From Taudactylus pleione (Eukaryota > Chordata > Amphibia > Anura > Myobatrachidae), in NCBI GenBank assembly GCA_031769625.1, contig JAUIMM010001245.1, positions 620,001-684,000 on the forward strand: 64,000 nt of DNA, written 5' to 3'. The notes beneath the pieces were generated by a model. It was not told the origin of the DNA, searched no databases, and saw only the letters and a program-made list of their open reading frames with translations. Every line of letters starts with the position of its first letter. The first letter of the stretch is position 1. Shown piece after piece: positions 28,985 through 40,630 of this stretch. Position numbers and translations under genes: made by a program.

Positions 28985-29620
28985 AACACATCCATTCATT
29001 CAGTCCTACTGATGTCAGTTTTGTGAAAGGTATAAAGCATAGAATACCCAATATACTCCATGTTGTTTCTGTAAAATGGGCGTCTTTGTCTGCTCGAATC
29101 CTTTCGGTCATCCCATAATATCAACAAATCAGTCTGTGTCACATCTTCAGGAAAGTCTCTTATCTTGTATCACTCTGCTTGAGACAACTTCACTCCTGAA
29201 TAAGTGTTTTGTAGCTGTTCAGTACAACACTCCTCCTCCATCTTCTTGGTGGCAAACGATGATTTCAAATTGCCAGACTTGTACAGTCATTTCACAGTAT
29301 ATGAGGCCTTTATCAGTAACAAGCAAGGTAGGCCACATTCCCAACTTTTGGCAAATGTAACAGGTTGTTGCAATGTCTCTGACCGTGGTTTGGATGTAAG
29401 GAATCCCTTTGATTTGAGCTTGCTCGAATGCAGCGTCAGCTCCGTCATGGCTAAACAGTTCTCCTAGCATCATCAGTGCTGTCTTTGCGGTGAATTGCAC
29501 AAAATGTTCTGTGCTCAGATCACTTGTGTACACACCATTGAAGCTGTAGGTGTGTGTATCAGCATGTCCCACGTCATTTTTCCAAGCTTTGGACAGCAGC
29601 ACATATAGACTTTGTGTCAA
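28985..29620 (-). pseudogene. Retroviral integrase remnant
   Basis: On the - strand, 29219-29620 codes 133 residues with the second half of a zinc-binding motif (CYICQ) and then a WQ-type start of the integrase core. Further along, in shifted frames, comes an ADKDAHFT motif at the place of the second core acidic residue. Frames are broken and the histidine pair is not clear. The end of pol is lost at the Penelope insertion. Identification rests on motif order, not on a search. Confidence 0.6.
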
Positions 29621-30069
29621 ATGTCCATTTCTCAGTGTGAAGACTTACAGGGCATCAACAAGTTCGCTAGCCCCTTCTTCTGTCTGTCGGCTGTCAGCTT
29701 GTAAAGATAGCTGCTTTGCTTCTGCAAGGGTCCATAAAAGTCCTGTTTTGGTGCAGGCAGCACCATAGTCCATGAACCAATAATGCTCTCTGTCTTAGAA
29801 ATCTTCCCACCACCGTGGAGCTGGGATCATAAAGAAATCCAGTATGGACAGTTCAAACACTGGTTTAAATTTCACACGGCCAGCAAGTAGTTACTTTGAT
29901 CTCCTCAATCAACATGAGAGTTTCTGCAGTTGTCATTTTCAACTGTGTGTCTTTCAGCTGCTTCAAAACATTTGGCTGGTAAGGCTTTGCAAGGAAATAC
30001 ACTGGGATATGAATTTCATTACCAAATACAAAATAAGCAACTTTGTCACAAAATATTCCCACACTCTTT

Positions 30070-30959
30070 GCGCTCTATTTACTACAATCCGCATATTGAA
30101 TGCGGATTGTAGTGTGATAATACCGAGTGAATTCGCATTGCGAATTCAGGCAATATCACAGGGATTTACTATAAATCCCTTGCAGGGACAGAGCTTGCGA
30201 TAAAGCTCTGTCCCTGTGGATCCCATCCGCACTCTAGTCGCGGTATTTTCGGAAAAAATACCGCGACTAAGAGCCCGCGCATGCGCCGACCGACCACCGC
30301 TACTACCCCCCACCGACGCTAAGCCCCGCCCCCGTGATCACGGACCCCCGCGACTCCCCCCCCTCCCGCAACCCCCCCCTCCCTTCATTACACTTACCTG
30401 CATCCTCCTGGCCTCCGGTGATCTTCTCCGGGCTTCCCGATCAGGTGATCTCCCATACTGCACTGGGGCCCGATCACCTGATGACCGGGCCCCAGTGTAC
30501 TATGGGAGACCAGCTGACCGGAGAGGAGCCATCACTGGAGGCTCGATCACCGGTCCCTGGATTCAGGTAAGTAAAAAAAAATGTTTAATTTTTTTTTCTT
30601 TTTTTTACAGTAATCAGCTGATTACTGGTACCGGCTCCCGGCTCTGCTCTCCCCGTTAGAGCAGAGTGGGAGCCCGGTAACCGGGGGAGACCCTGGATAA
30701 CGCCATCACAGGGCTTCCCCCGGTATTTTTTTACAATTTATTTTTAGTAACTGTGGTCGGATCACATTTCCCATTACAATTATGGGGAATGGGATCTGCT
30801 TTTCTAAAAATAAGTGATACTAGGGGTTGGAGTAGAATTTTACTAATTGTACTCCAATTGCCCTGTAATAACTACAGGTGAAACTAAAATAATGTGAAAA
30901 GGGTGTGAAAACCCCCTTTTTCACTTTTTTAGTAAAAATATTGTTAATAAATAGAGCCC
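30070..30959. mobile_element. Harbinger-like MITE (GGGCTCTATTTA ends)
   Basis: The ends GCGCTCTATTTACTACAAT and ATTGTTAATAAATAGAGCCC are inverted, with TTT flanks (30067-30069 and 30960-30962). Internal inverted blocks include GATCACCTGATGACC and GGCCCCAGTGTACTATGGG. No transposase; the frame at 30216-30659 has no recognisable product. Inserted in the retroviral interior. Confidence 0.75.
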
Positions 30960-32023
30960 TTTGTCTGTAATGCATGTAAATCCCATGGTTAGTCAGTGTG
31001 AACTTACCAACCCCTCCTTCACAATTAGCAGGTAAACCATAAACATTGTTTGCAATGGATGTTTCATCAGAAAACACATCTTGTTCACTTTTTGCATGAT
31101 TAAACTTAACAGTGACGCGCTGATCATGCCATGTAAATGTAATATAGTCACGGGGTAGTCTTCAGTCTCAGGGGCCTATCTCCCACCCCTGGTTTTTGAT
31201 AACTGTCATGTCTCATTGGACAAAGTAAAAGGCATCATCACCACCCCGTCACTTGGCGACACCCCTTCTAATGGGCACTCAGGCACTTCCTGATTTTCAT
31301 TCATTTCACAATGCATTGCAAGCTGCACAGTGACTGGTAATTCAGGCATACCATCATTCACCTCAGGAGTGGCACAAACCAATGGTATGTTATCAGAAAC
31401 CTCATTTGCATTACATTTTGACTGTAATTTCTGGAAGTATTCTCTGCATTTATGGATTTGAACATTTTGTCAAATCAGCAGACATTTACATCACACAATC
31501 ACTCTGGTCAAACACATTTTCTGTAGTCTGATTACATTGATTAATTTCAGTCTGAAGGTCTATTTGTGTAACCTCACACACTTCTGTGTATCTCAAGCTC
31601 ACTAATGTGTAAATCACCTGATATTGCAAATTTTACTTGTGAGGACTCAGTACCCCTCCCTATGGAATTTCTTAAAAAGGAAACTGTCAGAATTCTCGGA
31701 AACACACAATGGCAACATTTCATCATCTGATTCAAAATCAATTGCCTTAAAAAAATCTCAAATCACAACTTTGTATAGACATCCCCATTCTGAAATTTCA
31801 TCAACTGATTCTGTAATCTACCTTTTGCAATTTTCACGTTTTAACAATTTGCAAATATTAATTTCCTTTTTTTTTTTTTTTTTTAAATAGAAACAAACAA
31901 AATAAGATACAATGTGACTTTAAGCTAAATCACAATACTCTCTCATAGGGATGAGAGAGAAAAACATACAATGTACAGATCAAAGCACAAAACATCATAT
32001 TGTCTTTACAAAATCATTCAATT
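30960..32023 (-). other. Degraded retroviral interior, upstream part
   Basis: It lies between the primer-binding-site-like sequence and a MITE. No gag or RT motif was recognised. A poly-T run sits at 31864-31884. A short - strand frame at 30960-31077 may continue, beyond the MITE, into 29865-30062, but no family was identified. Confidence 0.4.
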
Positions 32024-32041
32024 GGTCACTTCTTGACACCA
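32024..32041 (-). other. Primer-binding-site-like sequence
   Basis: Two bases after the CA end of the 5' LTR, the - strand reads TGGTGTCAAGAAGTGACC. The first eight bases match the 3' end of tRNA-Leu (TGGTGTCA). The rest matches only partly. Confidence 0.55.
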
Positions 32042-32043
32042 AG

Positions 32044-32882
32044 TGCATAACGGTGGGTTTCATTCTGATCGAAGTGAACAGTTACATATGTGACCATTTG
32101 AGTGATTACAAATTAACACACTATTTACAAATAACAAACAAACTTCAAACATACAAAGTATATAGTATACTCAACTTTTGTCTATGTATTCAGGTGACAC
32201 CGGTGATTCATTATCTTCAACATAAGATGTAGTTCATGTTCATCTGAGGAGCCCTCATTTTATCAGCAGTCAGGTCATTCAATTTACATTTTAAGCACCC
32301 TACTGCAGTCTCAGGTCCATACACGAGCCGAAGACCCTTTGTCTAGGTCTTGACTTATATACCATAGTCTGGGTGTTAGCTTTCCAGATATTAAGCCCAT
32401 ATTAGTTACATACTGGGTGTCAAGCACTGATTGGTATAACATAGCATGGACCAGTCTTATCTCTTGCACATGTACAGTAAGCACTAGGATATACTCAGAG
32501 AAAGAAATACAGTAATGACATGTCCTAGAATGTCTGGCGTTACACTGTCCCAAAGCCCCTTTGCCTAGAGAAAATGGGCATCACTGTCAGTAACCCATAA
32601 TGCTTAGCATCTCTATACATCTTACAATGGTCACTCCACTGGAATGTGGATAACTATCTACAACTAACACCTTATAAGGTCTTAAGGACTTATTATACAT
32701 CTCTGCTAATGACCGGTACAAGTAAGCCGCCCAATATATGCCTTGTCTGACCCCATCTGACCAGTGCATCCATAGACTGCATGAATAAAATCTCTTGTCA
32801 AACCTCAGTGGGGCCTAGCACAGGTTTTGTGTTATAATTTAAATGCCTATGTAGAAATTAATTATTTAACCCACTGGTTACA
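32044..32882 (-). repeat. 5' LTR of the endogenous retrovirus
   Basis: 839 bases. On the - strand it runs from TGTAACC (32882) to ATGCA (32044). A TATA-like element (TATATAAG on the - strand, about 32354-32361) is conserved in the other LTR. No insertion is seen in this copy. Confidence 0.85.
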
Positions 32883-32887
32883 TGTGT

Positions 32888-33473
32888 GAATTATTATTGT
32901 TTATGTCAAAATAGCCCCCCCGCTTGGAATCTCTTGAGCCAATTTAAGGATTTTGCACCAAAAAAAAATTAGCAATAAAGGCATTTAATTAAACAAACCT
33001 ATAACCTAGAACAAAATATGAACCTGAAACTAAAATTCTTTGTATTTTTATTTAAACAGTTTTATTTTAAGAATTGTAGGCATGTAGTGGTCCTGCCATT
33101 GTAGCTCACATATGTGTGTCGATATAAAATGTACTGTATATATATTTTTTTCTTGATTTCAATGAATTATGCAGTGGGGGAAGTACTGTGTGTTACAATA
33201 TGTGGACTGTGTGTGGGGTATGTAGTATATAGTTGGCAGCAGTAAATACAGTAGCATACAGTATATAAGTATAAAGTGTACTGATTTATAAGGTCCTCAC
33301 AAATGTGTAAAAGCAATTAAAATCAGTAAAAATTTTAAATAAAAAATAAGTGTGGAAACAATACAAAATAAAATAAAGCTAAAACAAATAAAAAATAAAA
33401 TATGAGAAAATGAAAAATATATTAAATATATAATTTTTTTAAAAAACGTGAAAATAATAAAAATGGTGACCAG
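32888..33473. other. AT-rich intergenic sequence
   Basis: Nothing recognisable beyond simple A-rich stretches (33300-33460). Confidence 0.4.
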
Positions 33474-33972
33474 GGGTCTGATTCACTACGGATCGCAATG
33501 TAGCATATGCACGCAGTTCAGTGCCATAGTATGCTAATCCATAATGATCGCAATGCTGTCGCAGCACTTTACACGCACATTCGTAATGGTTAGTAATACT
33601 GCTAAAACATCGGTACAATCGAATACCATCGGACCTATACGCACAGTTAAGGCAGGCCTGGACCTCACTCAGGAATTGCTTCAGCGCACGCTATGAGGCC
33701 TCGGGCTGCTTAGGGTATCAGAGTGGATAGTTTATGCACGCCCATGCATCAGCGTTGAAACATACTGGCTTGTTTGCATTTCCCCGACCAATCCCCCATC
33801 ACCACCCACAGACGGCACTTCCCGTCAATCACTCTGCGATGGGTCTGCGTGGTCACTGCGATCGCAGTCCCGATCACAGTGGCCGGTTTGCGCACTGAGA
33901 TGCATGCGCTGTACGCAACAATCAGCCGATAGCATGCGTATTAGCAACTGCGATCCAAGCTGAATCAGGCCC
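33474..33972. mobile_element. Harbinger-like MITE, family C copy 2
   Basis: The ends GGGTCTGATTCACTACGGATC and GCTGAATCAGGCCC are inverted, flanked by CAG (33471-33473 and 33973-33975). It shares GATCGCAA-type subterminal sequence with 638-1546. Confidence 0.8.
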
Positions 33973-34029
33973 CAGGTCAGTAGGCAAGTGAAAATTAAAA
34001 TAAATAAAACAATATATATAACTGCAAAA

Positions 34030-34636
34030 TATGGACAGTGTTATAGCTCTTTGTAGCAGGGTTACAGGGTGCCTGCTGCTGTGGAGCAATACAGCAGGTA
34101 ACTATCCCTATCTTACCCTACTTGATGCTGAAAACTTCAGTACTGTAGCTGCTGTTCCCCTCAAACCTGTGTCTGTTAAAAGATCTTTTTCCAGCGCTGG
34201 TGTCTTGTAGAAGTCGGGCAGCTTGGCGGTGTGTTCCGTCTTCTGCGCTCGTGGTTCAGGCAGGCTGACCGTATAATAAGTGTTGCTCCGGCGGTCTGTT
34301 GTCTGAAAGCACTAGAGCTTCAGACCTGTCCAGGGTAGCACTCTGTGAAAAGGACCCAACGCGTTTCATCCGTGTATGGACTTTGTCAAGGAAGCCTAGC
34401 TGTCCTCAGCATTTCCTGTATAAACCCTTGGGTTAGTTCTGATTGGTTCACAGAATCTATTATTATTATAGTACAAAATGGGTAACTTGCAGTTGAAGCT
34501 ATTTTATGAGCTCCATAAATGTACTAAGACGGATCTTCATACTTAGCAAAATTGCACGGGAACAATTAATCCACAAAGACATACGTGACAGTGTATCAAG
34601 ATTTGTTATTAACGAACACACAGGTTCTCAAACTCT
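34030..34636 (-). mobile_element. Penelope-like terminal fragment with hammerhead motif
   Basis: No coding sequence remains. The hammerhead-like core at 34353-34391 and its context (CCAACGCGTTTCATCC on the + strand) match the terminal repeats of amphibian Penelope elements. Borders are approximate. The right end is cut by a MITE-like sequence at 34637. Confidence 0.5.
34353..34391 (-). ncRNA. Hammerhead-like ribozyme motif, Penelope type
   Basis: The - strand reads CTTGACAAAGTCC, loop ATACAC, GGATGAAACGC, GTTGGGTC. GTCC/GGAT form the short stem II and GAAAC is intact. The CTGATGA box has decayed to TTGACAA. Compare 25728-25766. Confidence 0.55.
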
Positions 34637-34861
34637 GGGCCCGATTCTGAGCCGCTCGGAAGCGATGTGCGCTTGCAAGCGGCCCGATTGTTCGCCCACT
34701 GTGCAGGCGCCGCATCTGGCGTGCGAGTGAGCCCCGCTGAGCGACTGAAGTTCAGTTGCTACGGGGCTCGCAACAAGATGGGGCGGCTGTCGTTGATTGA
34801 CAACTTGCCCCATTTTGTGGGCAGGTAGGGGGGTGGCCGGACAAACGCAGGCGTTCCCTTA
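34637..34861. mobile_element. Truncated MITE with one GGGCCCGATTCTGAGCC end
   Basis: The left end resembles the GGGCCTGATTCAGAGCC family. No right end was found. Its interior runs directly into the 74-bp array. Confidence 0.45.
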
Positions 34862-35483
34862 GGAACCAGTGCAGCGGCTGGTGAATATTGGAAGGCGGCT
34901 GTCTCTTACCATCCACGGCCGCTCCCACGGCACACAGGACCAGTGCAGCTGCTGGCGAGTATTGGAAGGCGGCTGTCTCATACCATCCACCTCCGCTCCC
35001 ACAGCACACAGGACCAGTGCAGCGGCTGGTGAGTATTGGAAGGCGGCTGTCTCTTACCATCCACCTCCGCTCCCACAGCACACAGGACCAGTGCAGCTGC
35101 TGGCAAGTATTGGAAGGCGGCTGTCTCTTACCATCCACCTCCGCTCCCACAGCACACAGGACCAGTGCAGCGGCTGGTGAGTATTGGAAGGTGGCTGTCT
35201 CTTACCATCCACCTCCGCTATCACAGCACATAGGACCAGTGCAGCGGCTGGTGAGTATTGCAAGGCGGCTGTCTCTTACCATCCACCTCCGCTCTCATGG
35301 CACACAGGACCAGTGCAGCGGCTGGTGAGTTTTGGAAGGCGGCTGTCTCTTACCATCCACGGCTGCTCCCACGGCACACAGGACCAGTGCAGCGGCTGGT
35401 TAGTATTGGAAGGCGGCTGTCTCTTACCATCCACCTCTGCTCTCATGGCACACAGGACCAGTGCAGCGGCTGGTGAGTATTGG
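34862..35483. repeat. 74-bp minisatellite
   Basis: About eight tandem copies of a 74-bp unit with GAAGGCGGCTGTCTCTTACC and CACACAGGACCAGTGCAGC. The open frames in both strands arise from the repeat. Confidence 0.95.
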
Positions 35484-36269
35484 ATACAAAAACCTCTTTC
35501 AGTATAAATGAACAGTTAGTGTTTCTGTACTGGGTACATTGTAACAAACCCTTAAAACAATTACATGTGGATCTTTATCCAAGTCCGTTACTTGAATAAA
35601 GACTCTTTTTTTTTTTTTTTTTTTAAACAACTACATTAATACCCTAAGGAGACGTGATTATCTACGAATTGTAATATACTTTTTACAGGAGTCCCCGATG
35701 TGTTACTACTCTACACGTGATTAGTCAAAAGAGACTTTCCACTATTTTTGTGGATTTTTATATATATTTTTTATCTTGTACAATATCCTATGCTGCTATC
35801 ATTATTGTGAGTGTTATTTTTGACTGTATACATGTTTAGTAATAAATTGTTATGTTTGTCAAAGCTGGATAATTGGCTGAGACAAGATCAGTTAAAATTG
35901 GACCGCAACGACGCCATCTTGCGACTGGCCGTGAGACGCCATCTTGGAAATGAGACCGCAAGACGCCATTTTGCGAATGGCTGCCCAAGCACCATTTTAC
36001 ATAAACTCACACTTAAGTACATATGGCGATATTACTATTAGCATCAGGCAACTGCATCTTTCACCATTTCTCATTCACACATAAATACGCACAATTGCGC
36101 TGTTAACTAGTCACACATTAGCGAATGCATAAGATCCTATATGAAAACGCTGAATATTAGCTTCACGCGCATGCATCTGTCCCAAGTTAACTAGCGTCTA
36201 TACATTAAACCCCGCATACTCACACATTACATATTCACATACAAGGTTCCATAAGCTTTAAAGGTCCAA
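35484..36269. other. Sequence without recognised gene
   Basis: A poly-T run lies at about 35607-35625. At 35909-35985 GACGCCATYTTG occurs three times (see findings). Nothing else is recognisable. Confidence 0.4.
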
Positions 36270-36615
36270 GGCCCTCATTCAGAGCCGTACACTCTGAGCA
36301 GAGCGCACGCTCTGAATGAGGGCCGTCCTCCATAACTATGGAGTGTCCTCCTGGACGCTCGTATAGCTGTGGGTCACCACCCACAGCCTATACGAGCGTG
36401 CAGTTTGATGGTCGCGATGGTCTTGACCATCGAAACTGCGAGCCGGAGCCTGCACGCCCCCTTTGATCAGACACAACGAGCGAAGGACTTTCCTTCGCTC
36501 GTCGCGTCTGGCGCATGCGCACGACGGAGCTCCCTCCGTCGTGCGCATGCTCAGTGCAGAACATCGACCCACTTGCGAGCGGACAGCCGCTCGCGAGTGG
36601 GTCTGAATCAGGCCC
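36270..36615. mobile_element. Harbinger-like MITE, family A copy 2
   Basis: The ends GGCCCTCATTCAGAGCCG and GGGTCTGAATCAGGCCC are inverted, with CAA flanks (36267-36269 and 36616-36618). The internal hairpin CTCGTATAGCTGTGGG / CCCACAGCCTATACGAG is shared with 13944-14421. Confidence 0.85.
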
Positions 36616-36825
36616 CAAGTTTGTTCATTTATTATAAATGCTGTGAAATAAAGGTTATTTGGTAACTAAGGTTTTATACGTGATAAGTAAGCCATGTTTG
36701 GTTTTGTACTGATCCATACTCTTTCAACAGTATTCCTGTATGATTGGTGTGTAGATCGCAACATGCATTCTCAACTTATGGACCGCAGAAACTTCAAGCA
36801 CCGAAATGTACATTATATGACCAAC

Positions 36826-37205
36826 TGTTAGGATTTGCATGAGGCGGGAAACCAGAGACCCCCAATGGTTGGAGGCTGGGTTGTGTCTATTTGAATCAAC
36901 CTGTTAAATGCTCTGTAACAGATGCATCCCCCTTGGGAACCAATGGCATCAGCAATAAGCTTCTCTTTTGTGTTGTCTGTTTCTGTGAGAGTATAAATGT
37001 GTGTTTAGTGACCCCAGTAGTGAGTCTTCTTGCTGAATGCTGATTGACGGAGGTTTCTTGCTGATGCCGACATCTGGTCCAGAAGCGCGTGCGTATGTAT
37101 AACTGTACTTGGGTCTGTATAATTTCTTTGCGCTAAATTGTACTTAGATCATAGCGTGTAACTGACTGTACTTTTACTTGAATAATACTTTGTGCTTTGG
37201 AACCA
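36826..37205 (+). repeat. Possible solo LTR
   Basis: The sequence begins TGTTAGGATTTGC, has a TATA-like AGTATAAATG near 36991, and could end at the CA near 37205 (GGAACCACA). No matching second copy or target duplication was found, so this is only a candidate. Confidence 0.22.
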
Positions 37206-37497
37206 CAGGTTAAAGGTCTGGAGTCTTTATTCACTGTATAGCTGCGTATGCAAAATAGCGTCATCCTTAGTGGTTTATAGGCAGGATATTAGAAGGTGTA
37301 GGCAGGGGTTTATAGAGGTTCAAATTCAGTATTGTTATGTTGAATATAACCTTTCTTCTATTTTTAATTTGTTATCTGATTATCTTTTGCTTTATGTTCC
37401 ACTGGTGCAGTCTTCCAGTTAAATTAAACTATAGTCTAATTCTCTATATGGACTCTTTGGCAATACGTCCCTAAAGACACGCTACAGGTGGAGCATA

Positions 37498-37720
37498 CAG
37501 TCAGGTGCATAAATATTGGGACATTGACAGAATTTTCATATTTGGGCCTCTATTCACCACCACAATGGCTTTGAAATGAAACAAACAAGATGTGATTTAC
37601 CTGCAGACTTGCAGATTTAATTTGAGCGTAATTGCATCCAAATCAGGTGAACGGTGTCGGAATTACAACGGTTTCTATATGTGCCTCCCACTTTTTAAGG
37701 GGCCAAAAGTAATGGGACTA
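37498..37720. repeat. Tc1 left inverted repeat
   Basis: It pairs with 38917-39138 over about 220 bases with scattered mismatches. Confidence 0.9.
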
Positions 37721-37854
37721 TCAACTCAAAAGCTATTTCATGGACAGGTGTGGGTTATTCCCTCGTTATTTCATTATCAATTAAGCAGGTAAAAGGTCTG
37801 GAGTTGATTCTAGGTGTGACATTTGCATTTGGAATCAGTTGCTGTCGACTCAAT

Positions 37855-38884
37855 ATGAGATCCAAAGAGCTGTCACTATCAGTGAAGCAAGCCATCATTA
37901 GGCTAAAAAATCAAAACAAACCCATCAGAGAGATAGCAAAAACATTAGGTGTGGCCAAATCAACTGTTTGGAACATTCTTAAAAAGAAAGAATGCATCGG
38001 AGAGCTCAGCAACACCGAAAGACCACAGAAAACATTTGTGGTGGATGACAGAAGAATTATTTCCCTGGTGAATAAAAACCCCTTCACAACAGTTGGCCAA
38101 ATCAAGAACACTCTCCAGGAGGTAGGTGTATATGTGTCAAAGTCAACAATCAAGAGAAGACTTCACAAGAGTGAATATAGAGGGTTCACCACAAGATGTA
38201 AACCATTGGTGAGCCACAAAAACAGGAACACCAGATTAGAGTTTGCCAAACAACATCTAAAAAAGCCATTACAGTTCTGGAACAACATCCTATGGACAGA
38301 TGAGACAAAGATCAACTTGTACCAGAGTGATGGGAAGAGAAGAGTATGGAGAAGGAAAGGAACTGCTCATGATCCAAAACATACCACCTCATCAGTGAAG
38401 CATGGTGGTGGTAGTGTCATGGCGTGGGCATGTATGGCTGCCAATGGAACTGGTTCCCTTGTATTTATTGATGATGTGACTGCTGACAAAAGCAGCAGAA
38501 TGAATTCTGAAGTGTTTTGGGCAATATTATATGCTCATATTCAGACAAATGCTTCAGAACTCATTGGACGGCGCTTCACAGTGCAGATGGACAATGACCC
38601 GAAGCATACTGCAAAAGCAACCAAAGAGTTTTTTTAAGGCAAAAAGGTGGAATGTTATGCAATGGCCAAGTCAATCCCCTGAACTGAATCCGATTGAGCA
38701 TGCATTTCACTTGATGAAGACAAAACTGAAGGGAAAATGCCCCAAGAACAAGCAGGAACTGAAGACATTTGCAGCAGAGGCCTGGCAGAGCATCACCAGG
38801 GATGAAACCCATCGTCTGGTGATGTCTATGCGTTCCAGACTTCAGGCTGTAATTGCCTGCAAAGCATTTGCAACAAAGTATTAA
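37855..38884 (+). pseudogene. Tc1 transposase with one frameshift
   Basis: From the ATG at 37855 (MRSKELSLSV) the frame runs through a paired helix-turn-helix DNA-binding region (IREIAKTLGVAKSTVWNIL and the KSTIKRRLHK part) into the DDE catalytic domain. The first Asp is in WTDETKINLY and the second in MDNDPKHTA. At 38629-38635 there are seven T where the reading frame needs six. The stop follows at once, and the last 80 residues, including the third acidic residue in SPELNPIEHAF, continue one frame over (to 38884). Apart from this slip the protein looks full length (about 340 residues). Confidence 0.93.
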
Positions 38885-38916
38885 AAAGTGAAAGTTAGAT
38901 TTAGGATTGTTTAGTT

Positions 38917-39138
38917 TGTCCCATTACTTTTGGCCCTTTAAAAAGTGGGAGGCACATATAGAAACCGTTGTAATTCCTACACCGTTCACCTGATTTGGAT
39001 GTAATTACCCTCAAATTAAATCTGAAAGTCTGCAGTTAAAGTACATCTTGTTTGTTTCATTTCATAGCCATTGTGGTGGTGAATAGAGGCCAAAATATGA
39101 AAATTCTGTCAATGTCCCAATATTCATGCACCTGACTG
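38917..39138. repeat. Tc1 right inverted repeat
   Basis: Reverse complement of 37498-37720. It starts 33 bases after the transposase stop codon. Confidence 0.9.
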
Positions 39139-39140
39139 TA

Positions 39141-39351
39141 TATGAATGTGTGTGTGTGTGTGTTTATATACTCAGGTGTGCCTCTATGCATATGTGTTTG
39201 TGTTCATTGTATTACTAATTTTTTTGAATTGCTGCGGAAAACTGTTCGCTATTGACTGTGGACTGGACTCCGAGTCTTCCATACCCATTTAACAGCGCCA
39301 AGGATCGGAGTGTTTTCACTCATTATGTATATTAGCAACGTTCACTTTTGG

Positions 39352-39387
<36 letters not shown>

Positions 39388-40630
39388 ACTTTAATCATTA
39401 ATACCAATCTGAGGTGTTATCATTAATGTTTATATCTATTTATATGTGAGTATGATTTGGGAACAGGGTTGATAAATACCTTTCCTTTTTAATGTACCCC
39501 TAATAATTAGTGTATTTTAATACTGAGGGTATAACAGCGTGTGCACCGTTATTCGCTCTTGTTTTGTTGCTGTAATATCCTGTTATTTAAGCTATTGGGT
39601 AGCACCGTAAACATGATTACACCCTTTTGATTGGATATTTATTTACCAATTTTTGGTGCAGGATTAATTTTCTTTCTAAAAACCATTAGCTACCTGGTGG
39701 TTTTAAGTTTAAATAGCGTAAATTTGTGCAATAAAAATGTATTAGTACTAACCTCTAGTGGTAACTACTATATATACAGGCACAATCTATTTTGTTGTTT
39801 GGTAGGATATTAGTATATATCATCTAATTGCAGCCAGTACTTATAACTGTTTTATATAAGAAACAGTTCAGTCCAAGCACTTGTTTCTATAAATAAAAAA
39901 GACCAAAAAAATTATAATTTTGGGGCACTCTTCAAGATAAGGAAACATATTCCCTAGGTATTAAAACAGCCAATAACAGTGACAACTACATGCAGAGGGG
40001 TATCCTCCCTAAATTTCAAGTTGAATCTAGTGCTGCAAAGGCTCACAATATTATACACAATTGTATCACTTAGCAATTCCAGTGGTTCTTGTAATAGTAT
40101 TCGAACCATAATCAAACATACAGTAATGGTCAGACCTCCAGAAGGGATGTTAATTAGATTGAATATCTTATAATAGTCTGGTCAGCAATGGGTAAAACAT
40201 ATAACATATCAACATGTGTTATGCTGGTATTAAGCCATTGCGTGTACACATCAATAAATGTATCACCAGACGTCTGGAGCGATAATTAAATCATAGTGGC
40301 TGACCCAGCTTCACCACTTCTGCTGTCCCCTGTCTGCAAGCATCGAACAAGGGATGAGAGGGTGGTGAGTGCACTGACCTGGGGGAGAAATAGAAAGCAT
40401 TTCTGCTGTCTTCACTGGAGCTGTGTACTTCCTGTTGCATGTGCTGGCTTTGCAGCAAGAAACATCAGCTCTGTTCAGATGAGAGAGCAGGAAAAATAGT
40501 ACCTCCGGTCTGAGGAGAGCTTGTATACTGGATATGCGTGCTGTTTGTCAGCTATGCTGCTCTGTCAAAGCTGTCTGGAAAGGTTGTGGATTTTGCCTGG
40601 TCTGGATTGGTCACATGATTGCCTTTGATT
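39141..40630. other. Sequence without recognised gene
   Basis: A (GT)n run lies at 39146-39164 and an AT run at 39354-39383. No exon, coding motif or transposon ends were recognised. Confidence 0.4.

Larger units (their letters stand above)
17279..32882 (-). mobile_element. Endogenous retrovirus, defective, interrupted by later insertions
   Basis: Two direct LTR-like repeats bound this region on the - strand, each beginning TGTAACCAGTGGG and ending TTATGCA. A 5-bp duplication TGTGT lies at 17274-17278 and 32883-32887. A primer-binding-site-like sequence follows the 5' LTR, a polypurine tract precedes the 3' LTR, and integrase remnants lie between. After subtracting a DIRS element, a Penelope-like element and two MITEs, only about 3 kb of interior remains. 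Most of gag, protease, RT and env are therefore missing or unrecognisable. The 5-bp duplication and the VWQ motif in integrase favour a retrovirus over a Gypsy element, but class is unproven. It cannot encode a virus. Confidence 0.85.
37498..39138 (+). mobile_element. Tc1-like transposon, nearly complete
   Basis: 1,641 bases flanked by TA at 37496-37497 and 39139-39140. Ends read CAGTCAGGTGCATAAATATT and its inverse. The inverted repeats are long (about 220 bases) and include GTCCCATTACTTTTGGCCC at their inner edges, as in inverted-repeat/direct-repeat Tc1 elements. A single transposase gene with one frameshift lies between. Confidence 0.95.

Noticed and set aside
30216..30659. 147-codon Pro-rich frame
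   Set aside because: Lies within the 30070-30959 MITE and reflects its GC-rich inverted blocks.
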